Shown: positions 57,397-64,000 of the stretch, one piece after another
Position numbering within the stretch: position 1 is the stretch's first letter
Layout of the letters: each line of letters begins with the position of its first letter
Assembly (NCBI RefSeq): GCF_014145325.1
Contig: NZ_JACHTF010000007.1
Coordinates: 1-64,000 of the forward strand
Length of the DNA: 64,000 bases
Direction: 5' to 3'
Origin: Marilutibacter spongiae
GTDB lineage: Bacteria; Pseudomonadota; Gammaproteobacteria; Xanthomonadales; Xanthomonadaceae
Notes under the pieces: model-generated
Told to the model about the DNA's origin: nothing
Database searches by the model: none
What the model saw: the letters and a program-made list of their open reading frames with translations, nothing else
Program-made: the position numbers and the translations under genes

Positions 57397-58431
57397 ATGC
57401 CCCGTAACGCGTTGCGCTTCCCCGCGGAGTGGGAACCCCAGTCCGCCGTCCTGATCGCCTGGCCGCATGCCGATACCGACTGGGCCGGGCGCCTCGACGG
57501 GGTCGAGGACACCTATATCGCCCTGGTCGCGGCGATCACCCGCTTCCAGCCCGTGGTGGCGTGCGTGGCCGATGCGGACGTCGAGGCCTACGCACGGGCC
57601 CGGCTCTCGTCGGCGCGCGTGGACATGGACCGCGTGCGCTTCATCGAGGCCGGTTACGACGACACCTGGCTGCGCGACTCGGGACCGATCACCCTGCGTG
57701 GCCCGGACGGTTACCGCCTGCTGGACTTCCGCTTCACCGGCTGGGGCGGCAAGTTCGAGGCCAGCCGCGACGATGCGCTGGTGGGCACGCTGGAAAACCT
57801 CCAGCTGTTCGCGAACAGTGAGCGGCAAGAGATTGATTTCGAACTAGAAGGTGGTGCCATCGACACCGATGGCGCCGGCACGCTGCTGACCACCTGGACC
57901 TGCCTGCACGAGCGCCATCCCGAGCTGGACCGGGACACCCTGGGCGAACGCCTGGCCACCTGGCTCAGGCAGGATCGCGTGCTGTGGCTGGACCACGGCT
58001 ACCTGGAGGGCGACGATACCGACGCCCACGTGGACACCCTCGCCCGCTTCGCCGCGCCCGATGCCATCGTCTACCAGGCCTGCGACGACCCCGACGACAG
58101 CCACCATGCCGAACTCGCGGCAATGGCGCACGAGCTGGCCGCGCTGCGGACCGCCGACGGCCATCCCTACCGCCTGTTCCCCCTGCCCTGGGCCCGCCCG
58201 GTGATCGACGAAGGTCGCCGCCTGGCCGCGAGCTATGCCAACTTCCTGATCATCAACGGCGCGGTGCTGATGCCGGCCTACGGCGACGAGGCCGACGCGG
58301 CCGCGGCGGAGGTGCTGGCGCGCGCGTTCCCGGACCGCGAGATCGTCCCGGTGCCCTGCCGCCCGCTGATCTGGCAGAACGGCAGCCTGCATTGCATCAC
58401 CATGCAGTTGCCGGAAGGCGTGCTGGGCTGA
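57397..58431 (+). CDS. aguA: Agmatine deiminase
   Basis: 344 residues. The N-terminus has AEWEPQSAVLIAWPHADTDW; catalytic residues lie in DTWLRDSGPIT (Asp), DAHVDTLARF (His) and the C-terminal GSLHCITMQLP (Cys nucleophile). It converts agmatine to N-carbamoylputrescine and ammonia in the cytoplasm, the first step from agmatine to putrescine. aguB follows 97 bp downstream and completes the path. Confidence 0.95.
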   Translation: MPRNALRFPAEWEPQSAVLIAWPHADTDWAGRLDGVEDTYIALVAAITRFQPVVACVADADVEAYARARLSSARVDMDRVRFIEAGYDDTWLRDSGPITLRGPDGYRLLDFRFTGWGGKFEASRDDALVGTLENLQLFANSERQEIDFELEGGAIDTDGAGTLLTTWTCLHERHPELDRDTLGERLATWLRQDRVLWLDHGYLEGDDTDAHVDTLARFAAPDAIVYQACDDPDDSHHAELAAMAHELAALRTADGHPYRLFPLPWARPVIDEGRRLAASYANFLIINGAVLMPAYGDEADAAAAEVLARAFPDREIVPVPCRPLIWQNGSLHCITMQLPEGVLG

Positions 58432-58528
58432 GCCCGGCAATCCTGCCCCGAACCTCCCCCCGTTGGCGCCCCTGGCGCGCGTCGCTCCCGACCACGGGGC
58501 CTGCACCCCGTATGCATACAATGCCGGC

Positions 58529-59413
58529 ATGAAGACCAAGACCCTGCCCGTTGCCCTCATCCAGGAAAAGAACCACGGCGGCGCCGGGGAGAACCTCGCC
58601 GTCATCGAGGATCGCGTGGCCGAAGCCGCCCGCTCGGGCGCCCGGCTCGTGCTCCTGCAGGAGCTCCACAACGGACCGTACTTCTGCCAGCACGAATCGG
58701 TGGACGAGTTCGACCTCGCCGAGCGCATCCCGGGGCCCAGCACCGAACGCCTGGGCGCCCTGGCCCGGGCACATGGCGTGGTCCTGGTCAGTTCGCTTTT
58801 CGAGAAGCGCGCCGCCGGCCTTTACCACAACACCGCGGTGGTCTATGAGACCGACGGCCGGATCGCCGGCAAGTACCGCAAGATGCACATCCCGGACGAT
58901 CCCGGGTTCTACGAGAAGTTCTATTTCACGCCCGGCGACCTGGGTTTCGAGCCGATCGACACGTCCGTCGGTCGCCTGGGCGTGCTGGTCTGCTGGGACC
59001 AGTGGTATCCCGAAGGCGCGCGCCTGATGGCGCTGGCGGGCGCGGAGTTGCTGCTCTACCCCACCGCGATCGGCTGGGACCCGGACGACGCGCAGGACGA
59101 GAAGCACCGCCAGCGCGATGCCTGGGTGCTTAGCCACCGGGGCCACGCGGTCGCCAATGGCCTGCCGGTGCTCAGCTGCAACCGGGTCGGCCACGAGGCT
59201 TCGCCGCTGGCCGCGTCGGGCATCGACTTCTGGGGCAACAGCCACGTGCTCGGGCCGCAGGGCGAGTTCCTGGCCGAGGCCGGCACCGATCCCACGATCC
59301 TGATGGCCGAGGTGGACATGCAGCGCAGCGAACACGTCCGCCGTATCTGGCCCTTCCTGCGCGATCGCCGGATCGACGCCTACGGCGACCTGCTCAAGCG
59401 TTACCGCGACTGA
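58529..59413 (+). CDS. aguB: N-carbamoylputrescine amidase
   Basis: 294 residues. The nitrilase triad is Glu in LVLLQELHNGPYF, Lys in AGKYRKMHIPDDPGFYEK and Cys in LVCWDQWYPEGARL, as in AguB. It hydrolyses N-carbamoylputrescine to putrescine. A TACAAT hexamer ends six bases before the ATG, so the transcript may be leaderless. The GNAT gene follows 13 bp after the stop. Confidence 0.95.
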   Translation: MKTKTLPVALIQEKNHGGAGENLAVIEDRVAEAARSGARLVLLQELHNGPYFCQHESVDEFDLAERIPGPSTERLGALARAHGVVLVSSLFEKRAAGLYHNTAVVYETDGRIAGKYRKMHIPDDPGFYEKFYFTPGDLGFEPIDTSVGRLGVLVCWDQWYPEGARLMALAGAELLLYPTAIGWDPDDAQDEKHRQRDAWVLSHRGHAVANGLPVLSCNRVGHEASPLAASGIDFWGNSHVLGPQGEFLAEAGTDPTILMAEVDMQRSEHVRRIWPFLRDRRIDAYGDLLKRYRD

Positions 59414-59426
59414 GGCAACGGGCCCG

Positions 59427-59996
59427 ATGCCCCCGTCCACCGACACCCACCCGCGCGTGCGGGCCGCGACCGAGGCCGACCTGCCCGCGATCACCGCGTT
59501 GTATGCGCAGGAGGTCCGCGAGCGGGTGGCCACCTACGAATACGAGGTCCCAAGCCTGGAGGACATGCACTCGCGATGGCGCCGGCTGGTGGACCACGGG
59601 TTTCCCTACCTGGTCGCGGAAGCCGCGGACGGCTTCGCGGGCTACGCCTACGCGGGGCCGTATCGCAGTCGCATCGGTTACCAGTGGACGGTCGAGAACG
59701 CGATCTACATCGATCCCGGCCAGCAGGGGCGCGGCGTGGGCCGGGCATTGCTCCAGGCCCTGATCGACGCCTGCGAGGCACAGGGCTTCCGGCAGATGGT
59801 CGCGGTGATCGGCGACGGCAGCAACGCCGCTTCGGTCCGCCTGCACGAGCGCCTGGGCTTCAGCACCGTCGGCGTCTACCGGGGCCTGGGCCGCAAGCAC
59901 GGGCGCTGGCTGGACACCGTGCAGATGCAACGCGCGCTCGGCGCGGGCGATGCAAGCGCGCCCCCGGGTCCCGCCGTGCCCCACTGGCCGGGTTGA
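59427..59996 (+). CDS. GNAT N-acetyltransferase (phosphinothricin/methionine-sulfoximine type)
   Basis: 189 residues. The acetyl-CoA site is ENAIYIDPGQQGRGVGRALLQ and the remaining family motifs are VRAATEADLPAITALYAQEV, VIGDGSNAASVRLHERLGF and KHGRWLDTVQMQ. Members acetylate phosphinothricin, methionine sulfoximine or related amino acids. It is 13 bp downstream of aguB and may be co-transcribed. The substrate is not assigned. Confidence 0.9.
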   Translation: MPPSTDTHPRVRAATEADLPAITALYAQEVRERVATYEYEVPSLEDMHSRWRRLVDHGFPYLVAEAADGFAGYAYAGPYRSRIGYQWTVENAIYIDPGQQGRGVGRALLQALIDACEAQGFRQMVAVIGDGSNAASVRLHERLGFSTVGVYRGLGRKHGRWLDTVQMQRALGAGDASAPPGPAVPHWPG

Positions 59997-60020
59997 CCCC
60001 CCGACAGGCGGTGCTTGCAC

Positions 60021-60046
60021 GTTTTTGAACGACCGTGCTATTTTTT
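60021..60046 (+). promoter_or_regulatory. Operator copy 1 upstream of the TetR gene
   Basis: GAACG-AC-CGTGC is an imperfect dyad within T-rich flanks. Its reverse complement matches the site at 60714-60743 at 19 of 22 bases. A weak promoter TTGCAC (60014-60019), 16 bp, TGCTAT (60036-60041) overlaps it. The GTG start is at 60051. Confidence 0.65.
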
Positions 60047-60050
60047 CTGC

Positions 60051-60665
60051 GTGAATGCACTGACCGCTACCTCCAAGGGCGTCGCCACCCGCGACAGCAT
60101 CATCGACCGCGCCTACGGCATTGCCTGCGCGGGCGGCCTGGAAAGCCTCTCGATCGGTCCGCTGGCGCAGGCGGTGGGCATGTCCAAGAGCGGCGTGTTC
60201 GCCCATTTCGGTTCGCGCGAAGACCTGCAACTGGCCGTCCTGGACAATGCCGCCGCGCGCTTCTTCGACGCCGTCCTGGTGCCTGCGCTGAAGGCCGAGC
60301 GGGGCCTGGACCGGCTGCGAGCGATCATGGAAGGCTGGTTCGACTGGGTCCGCCAGAACGAAGGCGGCTGCCTGCTGGTGGCGGCGGTCAGCGAGTACGA
60401 CGACCGCCCGGGCGCCCTGCGCGACCGGGTCGTGGCCCAGCAACGGCGCCGGCGGCAGGACATCGCCCGCGCCGCAGGCCATGCGATCGAGCGCGGGCAG
60501 CTGGATCCGGCCACCGATCCCATGCAGCTGTCCTTCGAGCTCTACTGCCTGGCCCTCGGCGTCCACCACGATGCCGGCCTCTTCGGGTATCCCGACAGCC
60601 TCGCGCGCGGCCTGGCGGGCCTCGACCGCCTGCTGCAGCGCCACGCGCCGACCTCCCCCTCCTGA
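60051..60665 (+). CDS. TetR/AcrR-family repressor
   Basis: 204 residues from a GTG at 60051. The helix-turn-helix reads IIDRAYGIACAGGLESLSIGPLAQAVGMSKSG, then VFAHFGSREDLQLAVLD. The C-terminal ligand domain is of the TetR_C_6 kind (WFDWVRQNEGGCLLVAA). Two copies of a matching operator lie just upstream of this gene and at the start of the next gene, so it probably represses itself and the hydrolase. Ligand unknown. Confidence 0.9.
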   Translation: MNALTATSKGVATRDSIIDRAYGIACAGGLESLSIGPLAQAVGMSKSGVFAHFGSREDLQLAVLDNAAARFFDAVLVPALKAERGLDRLRAIMEGWFDWVRQNEGGCLLVAAVSEYDDRPGALRDRVVAQQRRRRQDIARAAGHAIERGQLDPATDPMQLSFELYCLALGVHHDAGLFGYPDSLARGLAGLDRLLQRHAPTSPS

Positions 60666-60698
60666 CCTGAGCCGACCTCCCCCACGAGGATGACCGTC

Positions 60699-61625
60699 AT
60701 GCCCCGCCCTCCGTCAAAAATTAGCACGACCGTTCGAACTAACCTGCAACTGGCTATCCTGCGCATGGGATTCCGCGTGGCCAGCGCCTTCGCGCCGGAC
60801 GCGGCCGCGGTTCGCGCGGGGCGGCTGTTCGGCACGCCGATGCGGAGCTCGCACGCGCGAGCCCGCCAGGCACCGCGCCATGGCGCCCGCGAACGCCGTA
60901 TCGAGGTCGGCGACCATCACGTCCAGGCCTACGTCTGGGGCGATCCCGCCACGCAGCCCTATGTACTGTTCTCCCACGGCTGGTCCAGCCATGGCACCCG
61001 GATCGCGAGCTGGCTGCCCGGGCTGCGCGGAGCCGGCCTGGCGGTCGTCGCCTTCGACCAGTACGCGCACGGGCTCAGCCCGGGCGACTTCGCCACCCTC
61101 CCCAGTTTCGTCGAGCACCTGCTCGCGGTCGGGGCGCACTTCGGGCCGCCGCGCGTGCTCCTTGGACACTCGCTCGGTGGCGCGGCAGCGGTCCTGGCGA
61201 TGCAACGCGGGCTCCGCGCCGATCGCGTGGTGCTGGTCGCGCCGGCCGCCGACCCGATCGACGCCGGCCTGCGCTTCGCCGGCATGATCGGCCTGGCCCG
61301 CCATGCCTGCCTGCGCATGATGCGCGGCTTCGAACGTCGATACGGCATCAAGTTCGCCGGCATGCAGGCCCACCGCGTCGTACCGGCCCTGGGGTGCCCG
61401 GCGCTGGTGGTGCACGACCTGCGCGACCGCGAGGTGCCCTGGTGCGAAGGCGAGCGCTACGCCCGCCACTGGCCGCGGGCGCGGCTGCTCAGCACCGAGG
61501 GGCTGGGCCATCATCGGATCATGGACGACGCGGGCGTCATCGACGCCGCCTGCGCTTTCGTACAGGGTCGGCCTGTCGGCGAGCGCGTGGTGTCCAGCCC
61601 CAATCTCCCGTTCGGTTTGGCCTGA
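60699..61625 (+). CDS. Alpha/beta hydrolase, probable TetR target
   Basis: 308 residues from the ATG at 60699, which has GAGG nine bases upstream; a shorter start at 60765 (286 residues) is possible because an operator-like site covers residues about 6-14. The hydrolase motifs are FSHGWSSHGTR (oxyanion), AFDQYAHGLS, nucleophile GHSLGGAAAV, Asp in VHDLRDREV and catalytic His in GLGHHRIMDD. It is cytosolic, and the substrate is unknown. It directly follows the TetR gene. Confidence 0.85.
   Translation: MPRPPSKISTTVRTNLQLAILRMGFRVASAFAPDAAAVRAGRLFGTPMRSSHARARQAPRHGARERRIEVGDHHVQAYVWGDPATQPYVLFSHGWSSHGTRIASWLPGLRGAGLAVVAFDQYAHGLSPGDFATLPSFVEHLLAVGAHFGPPRVLLGHSLGGAAAVLAMQRGLRADRVVLVAPAADPIDAGLRFAGMIGLARHACLRMMRGFERRYGIKFAGMQAHRVVPALGCPALVVHDLRDREVPWCEGERYARHWPRARLLSTEGLGHHRIMDDAGVIDAACAFVQGRPVGERVVSSPNLPFGLA
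60714..60743 (+). promoter_or_regulatory. Operator copy 2 at the hydrolase start
   Basis: TTAGCACG-AC-CGTTCGAA is an imperfect dyad with six of eight paired positions, preceded by an A tract. It is the reverse-complement counterpart of the site at 60021-60046. It lies inside the longer reading of the hydrolase and 20-50 bases upstream of the shorter start at 60765. Confidence 0.6.
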
Positions 61626-61753
61626 ACCGCCCGAATCGCGACATCGATCGTGCCGAAGTGCCGCCGGGAACACGCCACGCCGGCTTGTCTGCTTCATCAT
61701 GGCCCCAATATCGACGGATCGGCCCGGCCGAACGTCCCGCCATGAGAGCCACG

Positions 61754-63001
61754 ATGACCGATACCCCCGCCACCGTCCCCACCGCCGACGCGCCGCACTG
61801 GCGCGACCAGCCGCACGAGGTCGTCGAACGCGATGGCGTCCGCTACACCCTGCTCGGGACGGCCCATGTCTCCCAGGCCAGCGTCGACGCGGTGCGCGAC
61901 GCCATCGGCAGCGGCGAGTTCGACACCGTGGCGGTCGAACTGGACCCCCAGCGCCTGCAGGCACTGACCGATCCCGACGCCCTGGCACGATTGGACCTGG
62001 TGGAGGTCATCCGCAGTGGCCGTACCGCGCTGTTCGCCGCCAACCTCGCGCTGGCGGCCTACCAGCGACGGCTGGCCGAACAACTGGGCGTGCAGCCGGG
62101 CGCGGAACTCAAGCGCGCCGTGCTCGAGGCGCGCCATCGCGAACTGCCGGTGCACCTGATCGACCGCGAAGTCGGGCTGACCTTCAAGCGCGCTTCCGCC
62201 CAGCTCGGCTTCTGGGGGCGGGCGAAACTGGCCGGCGGCCTGCTCGCCGGTCTGCTGGTCGACGAGCCCGTGGCCGAGGACGACATCGAGAAGCTCAAGA
62301 CCGGCGACATGCTGGAGTCCAGTTTCAGCGAGTTCGCCAGCGACACGCCGGCGCTCTACGACACGATCATCGACGAACGCGACCGCTACATGGCCGCGCG
62401 CCTGCGCGAGAGCACGGCCAGCGACGCTGGCGCGGGCCCCGCCCCGCGCGAGGTGCTGGCCGTGGTCGGCGCCGGCCACCTGCGCGGCATGGCCGGCTAC
62501 CTGCGCGAGGAAGACCGCCCGGCCACGGCCATCCGCGACGAGCTGGAGGCCCTGCCGAAGAAGAGCGACGTTCCGTGGTTCACGATCATCCTGACCACCT
62601 TCGTCCTGGGCGGCTTCGCCTGGGGCTTCTGGCAGGGCGGCATCGACGTCGGCTCCGACCTGCTGCTGCAATGGGTGCTGGCCACTGGACTGTTGGGCGC
62701 TCTGGGCTGCGCGATCGCCGGCGGGCATCCCCTCAGCATCCTGGTCGCGTTCGTCGCCTCGCCGATCACGCCCCTGCACCCGGCGCTGGCATCGGGGACG
62801 CTCAGCGCGCTCACCGAAGCCTGGCTGCGCAAGCCCACCTATGCCGACTTCATGGCCCTGCGCGAGGACGTCGGCACCCTCAAGGGCTGGTGGCGGAACC
62901 GCGTGGCCCGGGTGCTGCTGAACTTCTTCCTGACCAGCCTGGGCACCGCCATCGGAGTCTGGACCGGCGGTTTGAGGATGCTGGGCAAACTGGTGGGCTG
63001 A
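61754..63001 (+). CDS. TraB-family membrane protein
   Basis: 415 residues from the ATG at 61754; the ATG at 61742 is an alternative. The TraB/GumN core begins YTLLGTAHVSQASVDAV, then DTVAVELDPQRLQAL, LIDREVGLTFKRA and AVVGAGHLRGMAGYL. At least three membrane helices follow from about residue 275 (FTIILTTFVLGGFAWGFW, WVLATGLLGALGCAIAGG, LSILVAFVASPITPLHP). The His and Glu motifs suggest a metal-dependent hydrolase, but the function of this family in bacteria is unclear. It is not in an evident operon. Confidence 0.87.
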   Translation: MTDTPATVPTADAPHWRDQPHEVVERDGVRYTLLGTAHVSQASVDAVRDAIGSGEFDTVAVELDPQRLQALTDPDALARLDLVEVIRSGRTALFAANLALAAYQRRLAEQLGVQPGAELKRAVLEARHRELPVHLIDREVGLTFKRASAQLGFWGRAKLAGGLLAGLLVDEPVAEDDIEKLKTGDMLESSFSEFASDTPALYDTIIDERDRYMAARLRESTASDAGAGPAPREVLAVVGAGHLRGMAGYLREEDRPATAIRDELEALPKKSDVPWFTIILTTFVLGGFAWGFWQGGIDVGSDLLLQWVLATGLLGALGCAIAGGHPLSILVAFVASPITPLHPALASGTLSALTEAWLRKPTYADFMALREDVGTLKGWWRNRVARVLLNFFLTSLGTAIGVWTGGLRMLGKLVG

Positions 63002-63064
63002 TGCCCTCGACCGCGCGCACCGAAGGCGTCGTGGCAGGGATCGGCCACCGGACACGGAAAAAAG

Positions 63065-63090
63065 AAGGGCGCCACCGAGGGAGCGCCCTT
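63065..63090. terminator. Terminator between the TraB and RND genes
   Basis: AAGGGCGC/GCGCCCTT stem with a 10-base loop, A-rich on the left and T-rich on the right (TCTCTTTG). It serves the convergent pair on either side. Confidence 0.75.
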
Positions 63091-63155
63091 TCTCTTTGTC
63101 GACCGGCCGGGACCGTCAACCCGCACGCCCGCGGGAGCGGCAGGTCGGCGCGGGG

Positions 63156-64000
63156 TCAGTCCACGTGCAGCGCCGTCACCGACGCGACATCGCCGCGGAC
63201 GTCCTTGCCGCGTGCCCGCCTCACGATGCGGATGACGCCGTTGCGGGCATCGTCGAGCAGGGCGTAGATGGTGGGCAGGAACATCAGGCTCACCACGGTC
63301 GAGAACGCCAGGCCGCCGGCCACCGCGCGCGCCATCGGCGAGTACTCCGCGCCGCCGAGCACGACGGTGTCGCTCAGCGAGATCGGGATCATCGCCAGGA
63401 TCGCCGTGCCCATGGTCATCATGATCGGGCGCAGGCGTTCGCGACTGCCCTCGACCAGGGCATCGGTGCGCGACATGCCGCGCCGCCTGAGGTTGTTGAT
63501 GTGCTCGACCATCACGATGCCGTTGTTCACCACCACGCCCATCAACACCAGGATACCGATGAAGGCCATGATGCTGAACGCCGTGCCGGTGATCCAGAAC
63601 AGCCAGAACACGCCGAACACCGAGAACAGCACGCAGCTCATGATCGCCGCCGGGAACAGCAGCGACTCGAAGACCGCCGCCATCACCACGTAGATCATCA
63701 CCAGCGCCAGCAACGTGTTGAACATCATCTGGTTGACCGCCTCGTTGTCGCGCTCGAACGCACTGCCGTCGAAGGAATAGCTATAGCCCGGTGGGAACGC
63801 GACGGTCTTGAGGGTCGACTCCAGTGCCTTGCGCGCATCGGGCGTGGTGGTCTCCCCTGCCAGGTTCGCGGCGATGGTGACGGTCGTCTGGCGGTTGTAG
63901 CGGTTGATGTGGGTGGCGGCCGGCACGACGTTGACGTCGACCATGCTCAGCAGCGGCACCGAACGCCCGTCGGGCGATCGCACCATGAAGCTCTCCATGT
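63156..64000 (-). CDS. RND-family efflux pump permease, C-terminal part
   Basis: At least 281 residues; the N-terminal portion lies beyond the right edge. The start at 63998 is only the first Met inside the window. The porter segment VNVVPAATHINRYNRQTTVTI is followed by the second transmembrane half: MIYVVMAAVFESLLFPAAIM, FSIMAFIGILVLMGVVVNNGIV and EHINNLRRRGMSRTDALVEG, typical of AcrB/HAE1 pumps. They export drugs or other compounds by proton exchange. The proton-relay Asp pair lies outside the window. The gene is the distal end of a pump operon whose adaptor is not visible. Confidence 0.92.
   Translation of the reverse strand, partial: MESFMVRSPDGRSVPLLSMVDVNVVPAATHINRYNRQTTVTIAANLAGETTTPDARKALESTLKTVAFPPGYSYSFDGSAFERDNEAVNQMMFNTLLALVMIYVVMAAVFESLLFPAAIMSCVLFSVFGVFWLFWITGTAFSIMAFIGILVLMGVVVNNGIVMVEHINNLRRRGMSRTDALVEGSRERLRPIMMTMGTAILAMIPISLSDTVVLGGAEYSPMARAVAGGLAFSTVVSLMFLPTIYALLDDARNGVIRIVRRARGKDVRGDVASVTALHVD

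Overview
This is a high-GC chromosomal window from a gammaproteobacterium that I place in the Xanthomonadaceae/Lysobacteraceae (Lysobacter, Luteimonas and relatives). The evidence is the copL-copA-copB copper operon with its small CopL protein, the 41-residue zinc-ligand-poor ribosomal protein L36, the ppsR/ppsA divergent pair, the aguA/aguB putrescine pair, and the combination of PilF, RodZ, RlmN and Ndk around BamB and Der. Genus-level placement is inference. I see no CRISPR array, prophage, insertion sequence or rRNA.

Layout. 1-7116: a minus-strand natural-product cassette reading penicillin-acylase-family enzyme (PvdQ-like), then a PvdE/SyrD-type peptide-exporting ABC protein, then the first 877 residues of an NRPS (C-A...) that runs off the left edge. 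7538-14981: a copper-defence island of two adjacent minus-strand operons, cueR-copA(ATPase)-DUF305 and copL-copA(multicopper oxidase)-copB-DUF411. 15106-15335: tRNA-Ala(GGC) and tRNA-Glu(TTC) with a shared terminator. 15380-24776: DUF1249, ppsR, ppsA, MscS channel, oligoribonuclease, DUF2721, ferredoxin FdxA, a GntR regulator with an iodotyrosine-deiodinase-like flavoprotein, TadA and a secreted hydrolase. 24817-35693: guaA, guaB, folD, a DUF1244 protein with a membrane-anchored hydrolase, a DUF2272 protein, the molybdopterin operon mobA-moeA-moeB, and der. 35882-41240: bamB-yfgM-rodZ-pilF-rlmN-ndk, all on the minus strand. 41441-45877: a PsrA-like TetR regulator with a PsrA-type box, then fadB and fadA. 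45965-47604: CsaA-like protein and a FAD amine oxidoreductase. 48130-56586: galU, a WbpM/CapD-like enzyme, a WbpL-like transferase, lapB, lapA, ihfB, rpsA and cmk, which looks like an O-antigen locus reduced to its frame. 56744-63001: rpmJ, a BamE-like exported protein with aguA, aguB, a GNAT enzyme, a TetR/hydrolase pair sharing an operator, and a TraB-family membrane protein. 63156-64000: C-terminal part of an RND efflux pump.

How the genes work together. Most of the window is housekeeping (nucleotide, folate, molybdenum cofactor, translation and envelope assembly). The accessory parts are the NRPS/export/acylase cassette, the copper island, the GntR-controlled deiodinase-like enzyme, and the TetR-hydrolase pair. 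Tight ATGA or TGATG stop-start overlaps (acylase/ABC, cueR/copA, copA/copB, DUF1244/hydrolase, moeA/mobA, rodZ/pilF, galU/capD) indicate translational coupling in several operons. Many long open frames antisense to these genes are high-GC shadows and were left out.
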